Source: Methanosaeta sp. PtaB.Bin018 (GTDB lineage Archaea > Halobacteriota > Methanosarcinia > Methanotrichales > Methanotrichaceae). Taken from it: a stretch of DNA of 64,000 nt. The position numbers were made by a program, and so were the translations under genes. The notes under the pieces were generated by a model. That model searched no databases and had not been told where the DNA came from. It saw nothing but the letters and a program-made list of their open reading frames with translations. Below are positions 8,359 to 15,036 of the stretch, piece by piece (position 1 is the first letter of the stretch; the number at the start of each line of letters is the position of its first letter). The stretch lies in contig MVQH01000086.1 in the NCBI GenBank assembly GCA_002067755.1, positions 1 to 64,000 on the forward strand, read 5' to 3'.

Positions 8359-9219
8359 ATGCTGGCAGAACTGGAAGATAAGAGAGGCAAACTCAGACAG
8401 GAGTCCCTTGCCTTCAAGGATAGGCGCAGTCAACTGAATGCAGAGGCGAGCAAGTGGGCCGCCAAGAGAAACGAGCTCAACAAGGCCACCAAAGAGCTGA
8501 TCGAGAAGGCCCAGGAGCTCAAAAAGCTGCGAGACGAGAATAACAAGAATGTGGCCGAGGCCAAGAAGCTAAGGGACGAGTTCAACGAAAAGACCAACCA
8601 GCTCTATGCAAGGATAGACGATATTCGCAAGAAGTACAACCTCACCGGCGAACGCTCCATAAGAGACCTGCGCCGGGAGATCGACCACCTGGAGTTCAGG
8701 CAGCAGACAGAGGTCTTGAGCCCGGACAAGGAGAAGCAACTGGTCGATAAGATCGCAGCCTTACATGCAGAGTTTCGGAGCCGAAAAGAGCAGCTTGAGA
8801 AGAATGAAGAGTTGAGGAAGCTCCTGGATGAAGCCCAGGCCATGAGGGACAAGGCGTCCGAACATCATGAGCAGGTCACGAAATTTGCAGAGCTGGCTCA
8901 AGAATATCACGACCAGATGATCGCCACATTCAAGGAAGCCGATCAAACTCGTGCCGAGGCCGATGCCGCTCACAAGGAGTTCGTCAAGGCCCAGGAGGCT
9001 GCAGATGAGCAACACAAAGAGTTCATCCGCACCCAGCGCGAGGTTCGCGACTTTGAGAAGGTGATCGTGGGCCTGAAGAAGAAGAACAGGGACATCAAGG
9101 AAGATCGCGCCAAAGAGGTTGCCAAGCGCGAGGCAGAAGAGATCCTAACCCACTTCAGGCAGGGCGAGAAGCTGAACACAGCTGATCTGCTGAGGCTACA
9201 GCGCGCAGGTCTTGTTTAA
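8359..9219 (+). CDS. Archaeal coiled-coil protein (COG1340-like)
   Basis: A 286-residue, highly charged, almost wholly helical protein with heptad patterns from end to end (for example AKKLRDEFNEKTNQLYARID). It has no membrane segment or signal peptide and contains no cysteine. Size and composition match the uncharacterised archaeal coiled-coil family often mislabelled as phosphoserine phosphatase. The role is unknown; structural or scaffold functions are plausible. The ATG at 8359 has GGAGG 11 bases upstream. A GTG at 8332 would add nine residues. A hairpin terminator follows at 9244. It is not part of an operon. Confidence 0.85.
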   Translation: MLAELEDKRGKLRQESLAFKDRRSQLNAEASKWAAKRNELNKATKELIEKAQELKKLRDENNKNVAEAKKLRDEFNEKTNQLYARIDDIRKKYNLTGERSIRDLRREIDHLEFRQQTEVLSPDKEKQLVDKIAALHAEFRSRKEQLEKNEELRKLLDEAQAMRDKASEHHEQVTKFAELAQEYHDQMIATFKEADQTRAEADAAHKEFVKAQEAADEQHKEFIRTQREVRDFEKVIVGLKKKNRDIKEDRAKEVAKREAEEILTHFRQGEKLNTADLLRLQRAGLV

Positions 9220-9243
9220 CTGACTTCAAGCTTCAATTGTGAC

Positions 9244-9260
9244 GGGCAGAAAGCCTGCCC
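9244..9260 (+). terminator. Hairpin plus T-rich tract after the coiled-coil gene
   Basis: GGGCAG and CTGCCC form a 6-bp stem with a five-base loop, followed by TTCTTTTGGATTTT. It lies 24 bases after the stop codon at 9219. Confidence 0.6.
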
Positions 9261-9337
9261 TTCTTTTGGATTTTAGTGCGCATTTTTGCAAACCTCCAAC
9301 CAAAGCAGTGCATGCGAATGAGGATGCAGATTTCGTT

Positions 9338-9346
9338 GATATAAAG
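9338..9346 (+). promoter_or_regulatory. TATA box for the Cgi121/DUF2150 pair
   Basis: GATATAAAG lies about 45 bases before the ATG at 9386, predicting a start near 9368 and a leader of about 15-20 bases. Confidence 0.5.
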
Positions 9347-9385
9347 ACCGTAAGGTTTTAAACTTCTACACCAGATTCACAAACG

Positions 9386-9895
9386 ATGAAAGAAATTCGC
9401 CTGCTCTTCGGAAAGCCGAAAATCCGGGACAGGTCAAAGCTCTTATCAGCGCTCCATGAACTTCAATCAAGCCATGGTTGCATAGTGCAAGCCTTTGACG
9501 CAGACAAGGTCGTCAGCGAGAGGCATCTCATATATGCAGCAGAGAAAGCCATGGATGCCATCTCTGATTGCAGAAACATTGCCAAAGACCCTGGAGTTGA
9601 GATAATGCGTTACGCCTCTGGGGAGAGGCAGATCGAAAGGGCGCTGGTCATGGGGATTTCCGATTCTACTGAGCGGATAGCTCTCATCCTCGTCTCCTTT
9701 GACAACTGTTGCCAATGGCCCGACTCCTCTGAGCTGTCCCGCCTGATCGAACTGGACGGACGAGGCTGCACCTTTGACTGCGAAACAGTAAAAAAAGTCT
9801 TTAACATATCCAATGAGGAGATAGAAGCAGTGGGCGAGGACCGGATAGAAGAGCTGGTCATTGAAAGGGTAGCCCTGGTGGATACATATCGGTGA
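9386..9895 (+). CDS. KEOPS complex subunit Cgi121
   Basis: A 169-residue protein resembling archaeal Cgi121, the KEOPS subunit that binds the tRNA 3' end and helps the complex make threonylcarbamoyl-adenosine at position 37. The conserved pieces are an N-terminal strand, QAFDADKVVSERHL (binding-surface helix region), ERALVMGI and the C-terminal helix region IEELVIERVALVD. Length is typical. The catalytic subunit Kae1 and kinase Bud32 are not in this window. It overlaps the open frame of the next gene, and the GGTGA at its stop serves as the ribosome-binding site for that gene, so the two are probably co-translated. Confidence 0.8.
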   Translation: MKEIRLLFGKPKIRDRSKLLSALHELQSSHGCIVQAFDADKVVSERHLIYAAEKAMDAISDCRNIAKDPGVEIMRYASGERQIERALVMGISDSTERIALILVSFDNCCQWPDSSELSRLIELDGRGCTFDCETVKKVFNISNEEIEAVGEDRIEELVIERVALVDTYR

Positions 9896-9906
9896 ACTGT
9901 AACAGG

Positions 9907-10518
9907 ATGAGTTCTAAAATGAAGGAAGAATTCTACACCCAGAAGCGATGGCTCAACTGGTTGAACAAGGTCAAGGAGAGCAATTTCAAGCTTACAGAAT
10001 CTGATGACAAGAACACAGGTGCTGTCTTCATCTACATCATGGACGATGTTGTTCTGGCGTGCCTGAAGGTCATAGCCAGATGTGAGAGGGAGATCATAAC
10101 TCCTGAGGAGGCCATCGCCGAGATTGCAGGCATAAGGTCAATAGTATTTCAGGATCATGAATCGCTGGGAGAGGACGCGGACCTGATGCTCGAGTCCCTA
10201 AAGACGTCTCTTGCAGCAGTTTTCGTCTCCAGCCAGCGTTATATCACAGGAGACTTCGACCGCGAAAGTCCCTTGGATGAGCTTGTGAAGAATGCTATCG
10301 CTGCCGAGCAGAAGCAGGACCTGGATGGGGCCTTCGATCTGCTGAGCCAGGTGGGTGCAAGGGTAATTGGGGGAGAGAGCCTCCCCGAGATGGGCGAGAT
10401 GCCTTACTGCATGACTGCGGAGCTCATGGATGGAATCGACGCCATATCTGCAGCCATGCTGGGAGACGATAGCTACAAGGAGGATGATGGAACCGAGGAC
10501 GATGGCAGCGAGGTCTAA
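9907..10518 (+). CDS. DUF2150 family protein
   Basis: A 203-residue cytoplasmic protein of the DUF2150 family, known only from archaea and of unknown function. The N-terminus (MKEEFYTQKRWLNWLNKV) and the region around YIMDDVVLACLKV are the recognisable parts. The C-terminal tail is very acidic (EDDGTEDDGSEV). The ATG at 9907 is chosen because GGTGA lies 11 bases upstream, overlapping the end of the Cgi121 gene; a GTG at 9892 overlapping that stop is the alternative. Its pairing with a KEOPS gene suggests a link to tRNA or translation, which is inference only. The stop overlaps the end of the convergent map gene by four bases. Confidence 0.8.
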   Translation: MSSKMKEEFYTQKRWLNWLNKVKESNFKLTESDDKNTGAVFIYIMDDVVLACLKVIARCEREIITPEEAIAEIAGIRSIVFQDHESLGEDADLMLESLKTSLAAVFVSSQRYITGDFDRESPLDELVKNAIAAEQKQDLDGAFDLLSQVGARVIGGESLPEMGEMPYCMTAELMDGIDAISAAMLGDDSYKEDDGTEDDGSEV

Positions 10519-11405
10519 GTCGATCTCGCTGCAGTCGTCGTAACCTCGCATCCGTCTTCCAGAATCACGACGGTGTGCTCTGCCTGAGAGACGAGGGCTC
10601 CCTCTACCTCCCAGAGAACCGGATATCTGTGCACCACACCGCACTTCTGCAACTGCATCAGCGCAAAATCAACTCTCTCGCCCACCAGCCAGCGCCTTGC
10701 GAAGGGAAGCGTTTTGTAGAGCTCCTGTATCTGCTTCATCAGCGCTCTGGCCTGGGGCTGCCGGACGGGCCTTGGGGCAGAAAAACCATAGATCTCATTG
10801 ATTGGCGCTTCGCTTATCCTTCCAGAGCCGTTTGTGGCAAAGGGCTCGATTGCAATGACATCCCCCTCCTTCAATATCACGCCCTTCTCCACAGCTCTGT
10901 TCGGAATTTGGGGATCATCATGAGCCACGTACCTTGATAGTCCGTGGCCTGTCAAATTCGACACAGGCTTGTAGCCATAGCCTTCGATGGTCTCTTCGAT
11001 CGCCGCTCCGATTTTGGCAGTGGACACTCCAGGCGCGACGAGCTCCAGCGCGGCCTCGAGGGCAGCTTTCGATGCCTCTGTCAGATCAGGGTGGCCGCTG
11101 AGGTCGATGGTGATGGCGCAGTCTGCCACGTAGCCGTCCAAGTGCACGCCCACATCGAGCTTGACCATGCTCTCGCCAAAGCAGCTCTCATCCTTTGGGC
11201 CAGGAGTGTAGTGTGCAGCATTCCGATCCAGGGAGATGTTGCAGGGAAAGGCAGGCGCTGCACCCTTAGACCTTATCAAGTCCTCTACGAAATTTGCCAC
11301 CTCAAGCAGGCTTGCGCCGACCTCGACCTTTGGACGCGCTTCCTGCAGCACCTCTGCAAGGATCTGCCCGGCCTTCCTGTACTTCTCCAGAACTTCAGCT
11401 TCCAT
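10515..11405 (-). CDS. map: Methionine aminopeptidase, type II
   Basis: A 296-residue metalloprotease that removes the initiator methionine from new proteins. Metal ligands are visible: the two Asp in KLDVGVHLDGYVADCA, His in TGHGLSRY, Glu in AIEPFATNG and Glu in VSQAEHTVV. The roughly 60-residue insertion before the last ligand is the helical insert that defines the archaeal/eukaryal type II enzyme. The ATG at 11405 has a GGGGCGGA purine stretch just upstream; a longer frame to 11468 would overlap the preceding gene and lacks similarity. It is the last gene of the L40e-GGGPS-M24-map run. Confidence 0.94.
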   Translation of the reverse strand: MEAEVLEKYRKAGQILAEVLQEARPKVEVGASLLEVANFVEDLIRSKGAAPAFPCNISLDRNAAHYTPGPKDESCFGESMVKLDVGVHLDGYVADCAITIDLSGHPDLTEASKAALEAALELVAPGVSTAKIGAAIEETIEGYGYKPVSNLTGHGLSRYVAHDDPQIPNRAVEKGVILKEGDVIAIEPFATNGSGRISEAPINEIYGFSAPRPVRQPQARALMKQIQELYKTLPFARRWLVGERVDFALMQLQKCGVVHRYPVLWEVEGALVSQAEHTVVILEDGCEVTTTAARST

Positions 11406-11425
11406 CCAATCCGCCCCAATTGATC

Positions 11426-12571
11426 TCAAAGAACAAGCCTTCGCTCGAATTTTGTGATGTTCTCGCATCCCTCATCCGCTACTGCAACCAAGTCCTCCAG
11501 TCGCACGCCGCCGATCTCTTGGTAGTACAGGCCCGGCTCAACCGTCACCACATTTCCCGCCTCCAGAACCTCTCCTGCCTCGCTGAGCGATGGCCGCTCA
11601 TGCACCTCCAGCCCCACCCCGTGACCAGTGGAGTGGGTGAATCCCCGGCCTTCTCTCTCAGGATAGCCGCATTCCTCAAAGGCTTTGCAGACCTCATGAT
11701 GAACATCCCTTCCCCTGACGCCCGCCCTGATGGCTGCAAGCCCAACGTCTTGTGCGGACGATACTGCTTCATAAAGCTCCAGGACCTCTGGAGCAGCCTC
11801 GCCTTTTAGCACTGTGCGGGTCATGTCAGCGAAGTAGCGGCTGCTCTTGGAGCGTGGAAAGATATCGATCACAATTGGCGAGTTCGCAGGAAGCGGCCCA
11901 GAGCCTCGCGCATGAGGATCTGCCGCTGCCAGTCCTCCGGCAACGATCGTATCGACTGCTTCGCATCCTTCATTCAGCAGCGAGACCTCGATGGCGCTGC
12001 GGACCTGCTCAGATGTAAGTGGCCGGCCTTGGCGAAAGAGCTGATCGCCGCGAGGCTCGGAGCTTGCAATGAGCTGAACTGCCAGCCGCATGGCCTTCTC
12101 GCACGCCCTTTGCGACTGCCTTATCGCATTTAGCTCGCCTTGGGTCTTCACAGCTCGCCAGCGCGAGACTGGGCTCTCAACAATCTCGATCTCGAAATCC
12201 TTGCCAAGTTGCTGGAAGACTCCTGCAGGAAATCGGAAGGGCACGCCCACTCGCCTCACTCCATGATCCTTCAGGAACTCTTTGAGCACCTCCAGATATG
12301 CAGCATCAGGCTTTTCAGATGCTTTGAGCCGCTCCACGATTCCGTACTCAGTTGTGCTGATCACCTCATCGGCCAAGGACTCATGCGAGGCCCGTCCCAA
12401 CTCCATCGAGGAGACGAGCAATGAGATCTTCTCTTGCAAGAGGAGTGTGAACCTGTCGCCTGCAAGGAAATGAGATAGATAGAACATATCCAAATCGCAG
12501 ATGCTGTCGCCGATGAAAAGAAGGCCGTCAAGGCCAAACTGCTCTAGAAATTCCATGGTTTTAAAATACAC
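11426..12571 (-). CDS. M24 family metallopeptidase (Xaa-Pro dipeptidase-like)
   Basis: A 381-residue pita-bread-fold peptidase with an N-terminal creatinase-like domain (about residues 1-150) and a C-terminal catalytic domain. Metal-binding positions are seen in IVIDIFPRS and YFADMTRTV (Asp), STGHGVGLEVHE (His), VTVEPGLYY (Glu) and VRLEDLV (Glu), so the enzyme should be active. The family cleaves Xaa-Pro bonds; the exact substrate is unknown. The GTG at 12571 has AGGT eight bases upstream; an ATG at 12556 is the alternative. It lies seven bases after the lipid synthase gene and 21 bases before map, so it is part of the same transcript. Two M24 enzymes side by side suggests joint N-terminal protein processing. 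Confidence 0.9.
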   Translation of the reverse strand: MYFKTMEFLEQFGLDGLLFIGDSICDLDMFYLSHFLAGDRFTLLLQEKISLLVSSMELGRASHESLADEVISTTEYGIVERLKASEKPDAAYLEVLKEFLKDHGVRRVGVPFRFPAGVFQQLGKDFEIEIVESPVSRWRAVKTQGELNAIRQSQRACEKAMRLAVQLIASSEPRGDQLFRQGRPLTSEQVRSAIEVSLLNEGCEAVDTIVAGGLAAADPHARGSGPLPANSPIVIDIFPRSKSSRYFADMTRTVLKGEAAPEVLELYEAVSSAQDVGLAAIRAGVRGRDVHHEVCKAFEECGYPEREGRGFTHSTGHGVGLEVHERPSLSEAGEVLEAGNVVTVEPGLYYQEIGGVRLEDLVAVADEGCENITKFERRLVL

Positions 12572-12577
12572 TGTAGG

Positions 12578-13336
12578 TTACCTGCGAATAGACCTGGTGA
12601 GCTCTGAGACGAATGTGGCTACATCCCCACTCTGCTCTACAGCCGTGCCTGTCACTATCAGGTCTGCGCCAGCGGCCACCAGCTTTGCAGCTGCATCGCC
12701 ACTACGAATCCCACCGCCGACGATGAGAAGAGCTGTGCCAAGAGCCTTCTTCACTGCAGAGACCATCTGCACTGGAACTGGCGAGTCTGCGCCCGAGCCT
12801 GCTTCTAGATAGACCAGCCTCATGCCCATGAACCTCGCAGCCAGGGCATAGGCCACTGCCAGCTCAGGCTTCGTCCTTGGGATCAGCCGGGCGTCGCCCA
12901 CAAAACCCACTGTTCCGCCAGGCTCGATGATGATGTAGGCCATGGGGATCGGCTCCAGACCATAGCGAAGAACCAGCGGAGCGCCGAGAGCCTGGTTCTC
13001 TATGAGGTACGAGGTGGAGCGAGAGTTCAGCAGGCTCATGAAGAAGACTGCATCTGCATTTTCACAAAGCCCTGCCACGCTGCTGGGAAAGAGGATGACG
13101 GGGAGATCACAGCTCTCCTTTATCCTATCTACCGTCTCGTGAAGAGGGATGCCTGCTGCGCCCACTGAGCCGCCTACCATGATGGCATCAGTGCCGCCTT
13201 CGTCTGCAGCAACAGCTATGCTTGCAGCCTGCGCGGGGCTCTGCGAATCAGGGTCGATCAGCGTTAGATGGCCGGCACCATGCTGCGATACAGCCTGGCG
13301 CAGCAGCTTCTCGACCCCTCCTACCTCGAACTTCAT
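12578..13336 (-). CDS. Geranylgeranylglyceryl phosphate synthase
   Basis: A 252-residue TIM-barrel prenyltransferase that joins geranylgeranyl diphosphate to sn-glycerol 1-phosphate, making the first ether bond of archaeal membrane lipids. Signature parts are TLIDPDSQ (24-31), MVGGSVGAAG, AYIIIEPGG, YLEAGSGAD and VGGGIRSG, the last forming the phosphate-binding end of the barrel. Length is usual for the family. The ATG directly follows the TAA of the L40e gene with no spacer, so translation is probably coupled. Confidence 0.94.
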   Translation of the reverse strand: MKFEVGGVEKLLRQAVSQHGAGHLTLIDPDSQSPAQAASIAVAADEGGTDAIMVGGSVGAAGIPLHETVDRIKESCDLPVILFPSSVAGLCENADAVFFMSLLNSRSTSYLIENQALGAPLVLRYGLEPIPMAYIIIEPGGTVGFVGDARLIPRTKPELAVAYALAARFMGMRLVYLEAGSGADSPVPVQMVSAVKKALGTALLIVGGGIRSGDAAAKLVAAGADLIVTGTAVEQSGDVATFVSELTRSIRR

Positions 13337-13486
13337 TTAAGCTGTCTTGCTCTCCTTGGACTTCATCCTCAGGCCGCGATAGCCGCACTTGCGGCAGCGG
13401 GTTGCTTTTATGGGATTTCGCGCATTGCAGCGCATGCATATCTTGAGATTCAATGTTCTATTTTCTGCCTCTGGAAATCTAGCCAT
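13337..13486 (-). CDS. rpl40e: Large ribosomal subunit protein eL40 (L40e)
   Basis: A 49-residue zinc-ribbon ribosomal protein: [20 protein letters not shown] and so on, with zinc ligands C17, C20, C31 and C34 (CMRC and CRKC) and a basic tail. In eukaryotes the same domain is made as a ubiquitin fusion; archaea make it alone. The start at 13486 matches the known N-terminus; a GAGCTGATT element is just upstream. It follows the tRNA-Ser gene on the same strand by 58 bases and is followed without a gap by the lipid synthase. Confidence 0.95.
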   Translation of the reverse strand: MARFPEAENRTLNLKICMRCNARNPIKATRCRKCGYRGLRMKSKESKTA

Positions 13487-13558
13487 TACAATCAGCTCTT
13501 TTAGTCCCGATGTGCTCGGATATGAAACTTTCCGAAATATATAGCGCCGGGGTTGGGA

Positions 13559-13591
13559 TTTTCCTGGCAGGGCTCCTTTGCGCCCTGCCAT
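13559..13591 (-). other. tRNA-Ser intron 2, in the T loop
   Basis: The insert splits the T loop after TTCAAA. It contains a perfect 9-bp stem TGGCAGGGC/GCCCTGCCA with an eight-base loop. Exon TTC pairs with intron GAA to give a 3-bp central helix, and the T stem forms the outer helix after a 3-base bulge AAT, a relaxed bulge-helix-bulge. Removal restores TTGGG-TTCAAAT-CCCAA. Confidence 0.82.
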
Positions 13592-13642
13592 TTTGAACCC
13601 AAGCGTCCCTGGAAGGGACAACAGGTCTCGAGCCTGCCGCGT

Positions 13643-13676
13643 ATGAACTCCCGCCGTCAGCATTTGCCGGCGGAAA
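13643..13676 (-). other. tRNA-Ser intron 1, in the D arm
   Basis: The insert follows the conserved A21 of the D loop. It contains a perfect inner stem CCGCCG/CGGCGG. Exon bases GGAC pair with GTTC near the intron end, giving a 4-bp central helix flanked by bulges AAT and ATA(C), the layout of an archaeal bulge-helix-bulge splice site. The exact cut is ambiguous by one to two bases: removing 13641-13675 instead gives a perfect 3-bp D stem. Confidence 0.8.
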
Positions 13677-13724
13677 TTGTCCGCTCTGCCACCCCGGCCC
13701 GATCAGTTCTCCGTCTGACCCATG

Positions 13725-13733
13725 CTTTATATC
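13725..13733. promoter_or_regulatory. TATA element shared by tRNA-Ser and malic enzyme
   Basis: The sequence CTTTATATC reads as a TATA box on both strands (GATATAAAG on the minus strand). It lies 27-34 bases before the tRNA on the minus strand and about 50-58 bases before the malic enzyme ATG on the plus strand. Correct spacing for the tRNA is clear; use by the other side is inferred. Confidence 0.55.
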
Positions 13734-13783
13734 TGTTGCTCCTCCAGAACAGTCCATTCAATATCTAAAATCCAGGTGTTGTA

Positions 13784-15001
13784 ATGTCTCTTCGAGATGA
13801 TGCACTGGCGTTTCATAAGAGTGCAAAAGGCAAGATTGCCGTTCACAGCAAGGTTCCATGCTGCAGCAAGCAGGATCTGAGCCTGGCTTACACCCCGGGG
13901 GTCGCAGAGCCGTGTCGCGAGATCCAGAAAAATCCGGACGACGTTTACGAGTACACTGCCAAGGGAAATATCGTAGCTGTGGTAACAGACGGCACAGCCG
14001 TTCTGGGATTGGGCGATATCGGGCCACTGGCCTCAATCCCCGTGATGGAAGGAAAGGCCATACTCTTCAAGAACTTCGCAGACATTGACGCATTTCCAAT
14101 CGCCATCGCATCCAAGGACCCGTCTGTTATCGTGGATACTGTGGCACGAATTGAGCCAGTCTTCGGAGGCATCAACCTTGAGGACATAAGCGCTCCCCGC
14201 TGCTTCGTAATAGAAGAACAGCTGAAGAAGATTCTGAAGATACCAGTATTTCACGACGACCAGCATGGCACAGCAGTCGTAGCACTGGCTGCGTTGATCA
14301 ACGCTCTCAAAGTGGTGGGCAAGGAGTTCTCAGATATTCGCGTTGCCGTGAGCGGCGCAGGTGCTGCAGGCATTGCGGTCACAAAGTTTCTCTTGAGCTT
14401 CGGCGTTCGCGATGCAGTTCTCTGCGACAGCCGGGGTGTGATTCATCCGGACAGGCCCGATCTCAACCCGGTCAAAAAGGAGATCGCCAGGATTACCAAC
14501 CCCCGAAACATCACAGGCACTCTGGCAGACGCCATGGCTGGAGCTGACGTCTTCCTGGGGCTCTCTGTGGCAGGAATTGTAAGCCAGGACATGGTCAGGA
14601 GCATGGCCCGAGATCCGATAGTATTCGCCATGGCAAATCCCGTGCCAGAGATCATGCCGAACCTGGCATTGGAGGCGGGCGCGCGGGTTGTGGCCACAGG
14701 CAGATCGGACTTCCCCAATCAGGTCAACAATGTGCTTGGCTTTCCAGGCATCTTCCGCGGAGCACTGGATGTCCGGGCAAGCGAGATCAATGAGCCCATG
14801 AAGATCGCAGCTTCGCGGGCCATTGCCAGCCTTGTGAAGAATATCTCCGAGGAGTGCATCATCCCCTCGCCCCTGGACAGAAGAGTTGTCCCCGCTGTGG
14901 CGGAAGCTGTGGCGCGTGCTGCTATTGAGACTGGCATTGCCCGCGTTCCCCAAGATCCGCTAGAAATAAAAAGAAAAGCTGAGGCCCTATACCCGAGATA
15001 A
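13784..15001 (+). CDS. NAD(P)-dependent malic enzyme
   Basis: A 405-residue short-form malic enzyme that converts malate to pyruvate and CO2 with reduction of NAD(P). Visible features are SLAYTPGVAEPC near residues 33-44, VVTDGTAVLGLGDIG (66-80), the metal-binding FHDDQHGT (about 155) and the Rossmann nucleotide loop VSGAGAAG (about 189). The C-terminal phosphotransacetylase-like domain of the long MaeB form is absent. It could supply pyruvate or reducing power in biosynthesis. AGGTGT precedes the ATG. It is divergent from the tRNA-Ser/L40e operon and convergent with the protease gene. Confidence 0.93.
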   Translation: MSLRDDALAFHKSAKGKIAVHSKVPCCSKQDLSLAYTPGVAEPCREIQKNPDDVYEYTAKGNIVAVVTDGTAVLGLGDIGPLASIPVMEGKAILFKNFADIDAFPIAIASKDPSVIVDTVARIEPVFGGINLEDISAPRCFVIEEQLKKILKIPVFHDDQHGTAVVALAALINALKVVGKEFSDIRVAVSGAGAAGIAVTKFLLSFGVRDAVLCDSRGVIHPDRPDLNPVKKEIARITNPRNITGTLADAMAGADVFLGLSVAGIVSQDMVRSMARDPIVFAMANPVPEIMPNLALEAGARVVATGRSDFPNQVNNVLGFPGIFRGALDVRASEINEPMKIAASRAIASLVKNISEECIIPSPLDRRVVPAVAEAVARAAIETGIARVPQDPLEIKRKAEALYPR

Positions 15002-15014
15002 GGGCATCAGACCC

Positions 15015-15036
15015 TCATGATCTTTCTTGATCATGA
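15015..15036. terminator. Inverted repeat between convergent genes
   Basis: TCATGATC and GATCATGA form a perfect 8-bp stem with loop TTTCTT. It spans the stop codon of the protease gene (15031-15033) and lies 14 bases after the malic enzyme stop. Confidence 0.5.

Larger units (their letters stand above)
13545..13698 (-). tRNA. tRNA-Ser(CGA) interrupted by two non-anticodon introns
   Basis: Read on the minus strand, the acceptor arms GCCGGGG (13698-13692) and CCCCGGC (13552-13546) pair fully, with discriminator G at 13545 and no encoded CCA. The anticodon arm GCAGG-CTCGAGA-CCTGT has an uninterrupted loop with anticodon CGA at 13630-13628. A long variable arm GTCCC-TTCC-AGGGAC marks a class II tRNA, and G73 fits serine. 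The T stem TTGGG/CCCAA and the D stem GCA/TGC are complete only if two inserts of about 34 and 33 bases are removed. After removal the T loop is the consensus TTCAAAT, and A14, G18, G19 and A21 are in place. A TATA box is 27-34 bases upstream. The gene precedes L40e. Confidence 0.9.

Noticed and set aside
13553-13768. Protein-coding frames across the tRNA-Ser region
   Set aside because: The region folds as a tRNA precursor on the minus strand; the translated products have no protein-like features.
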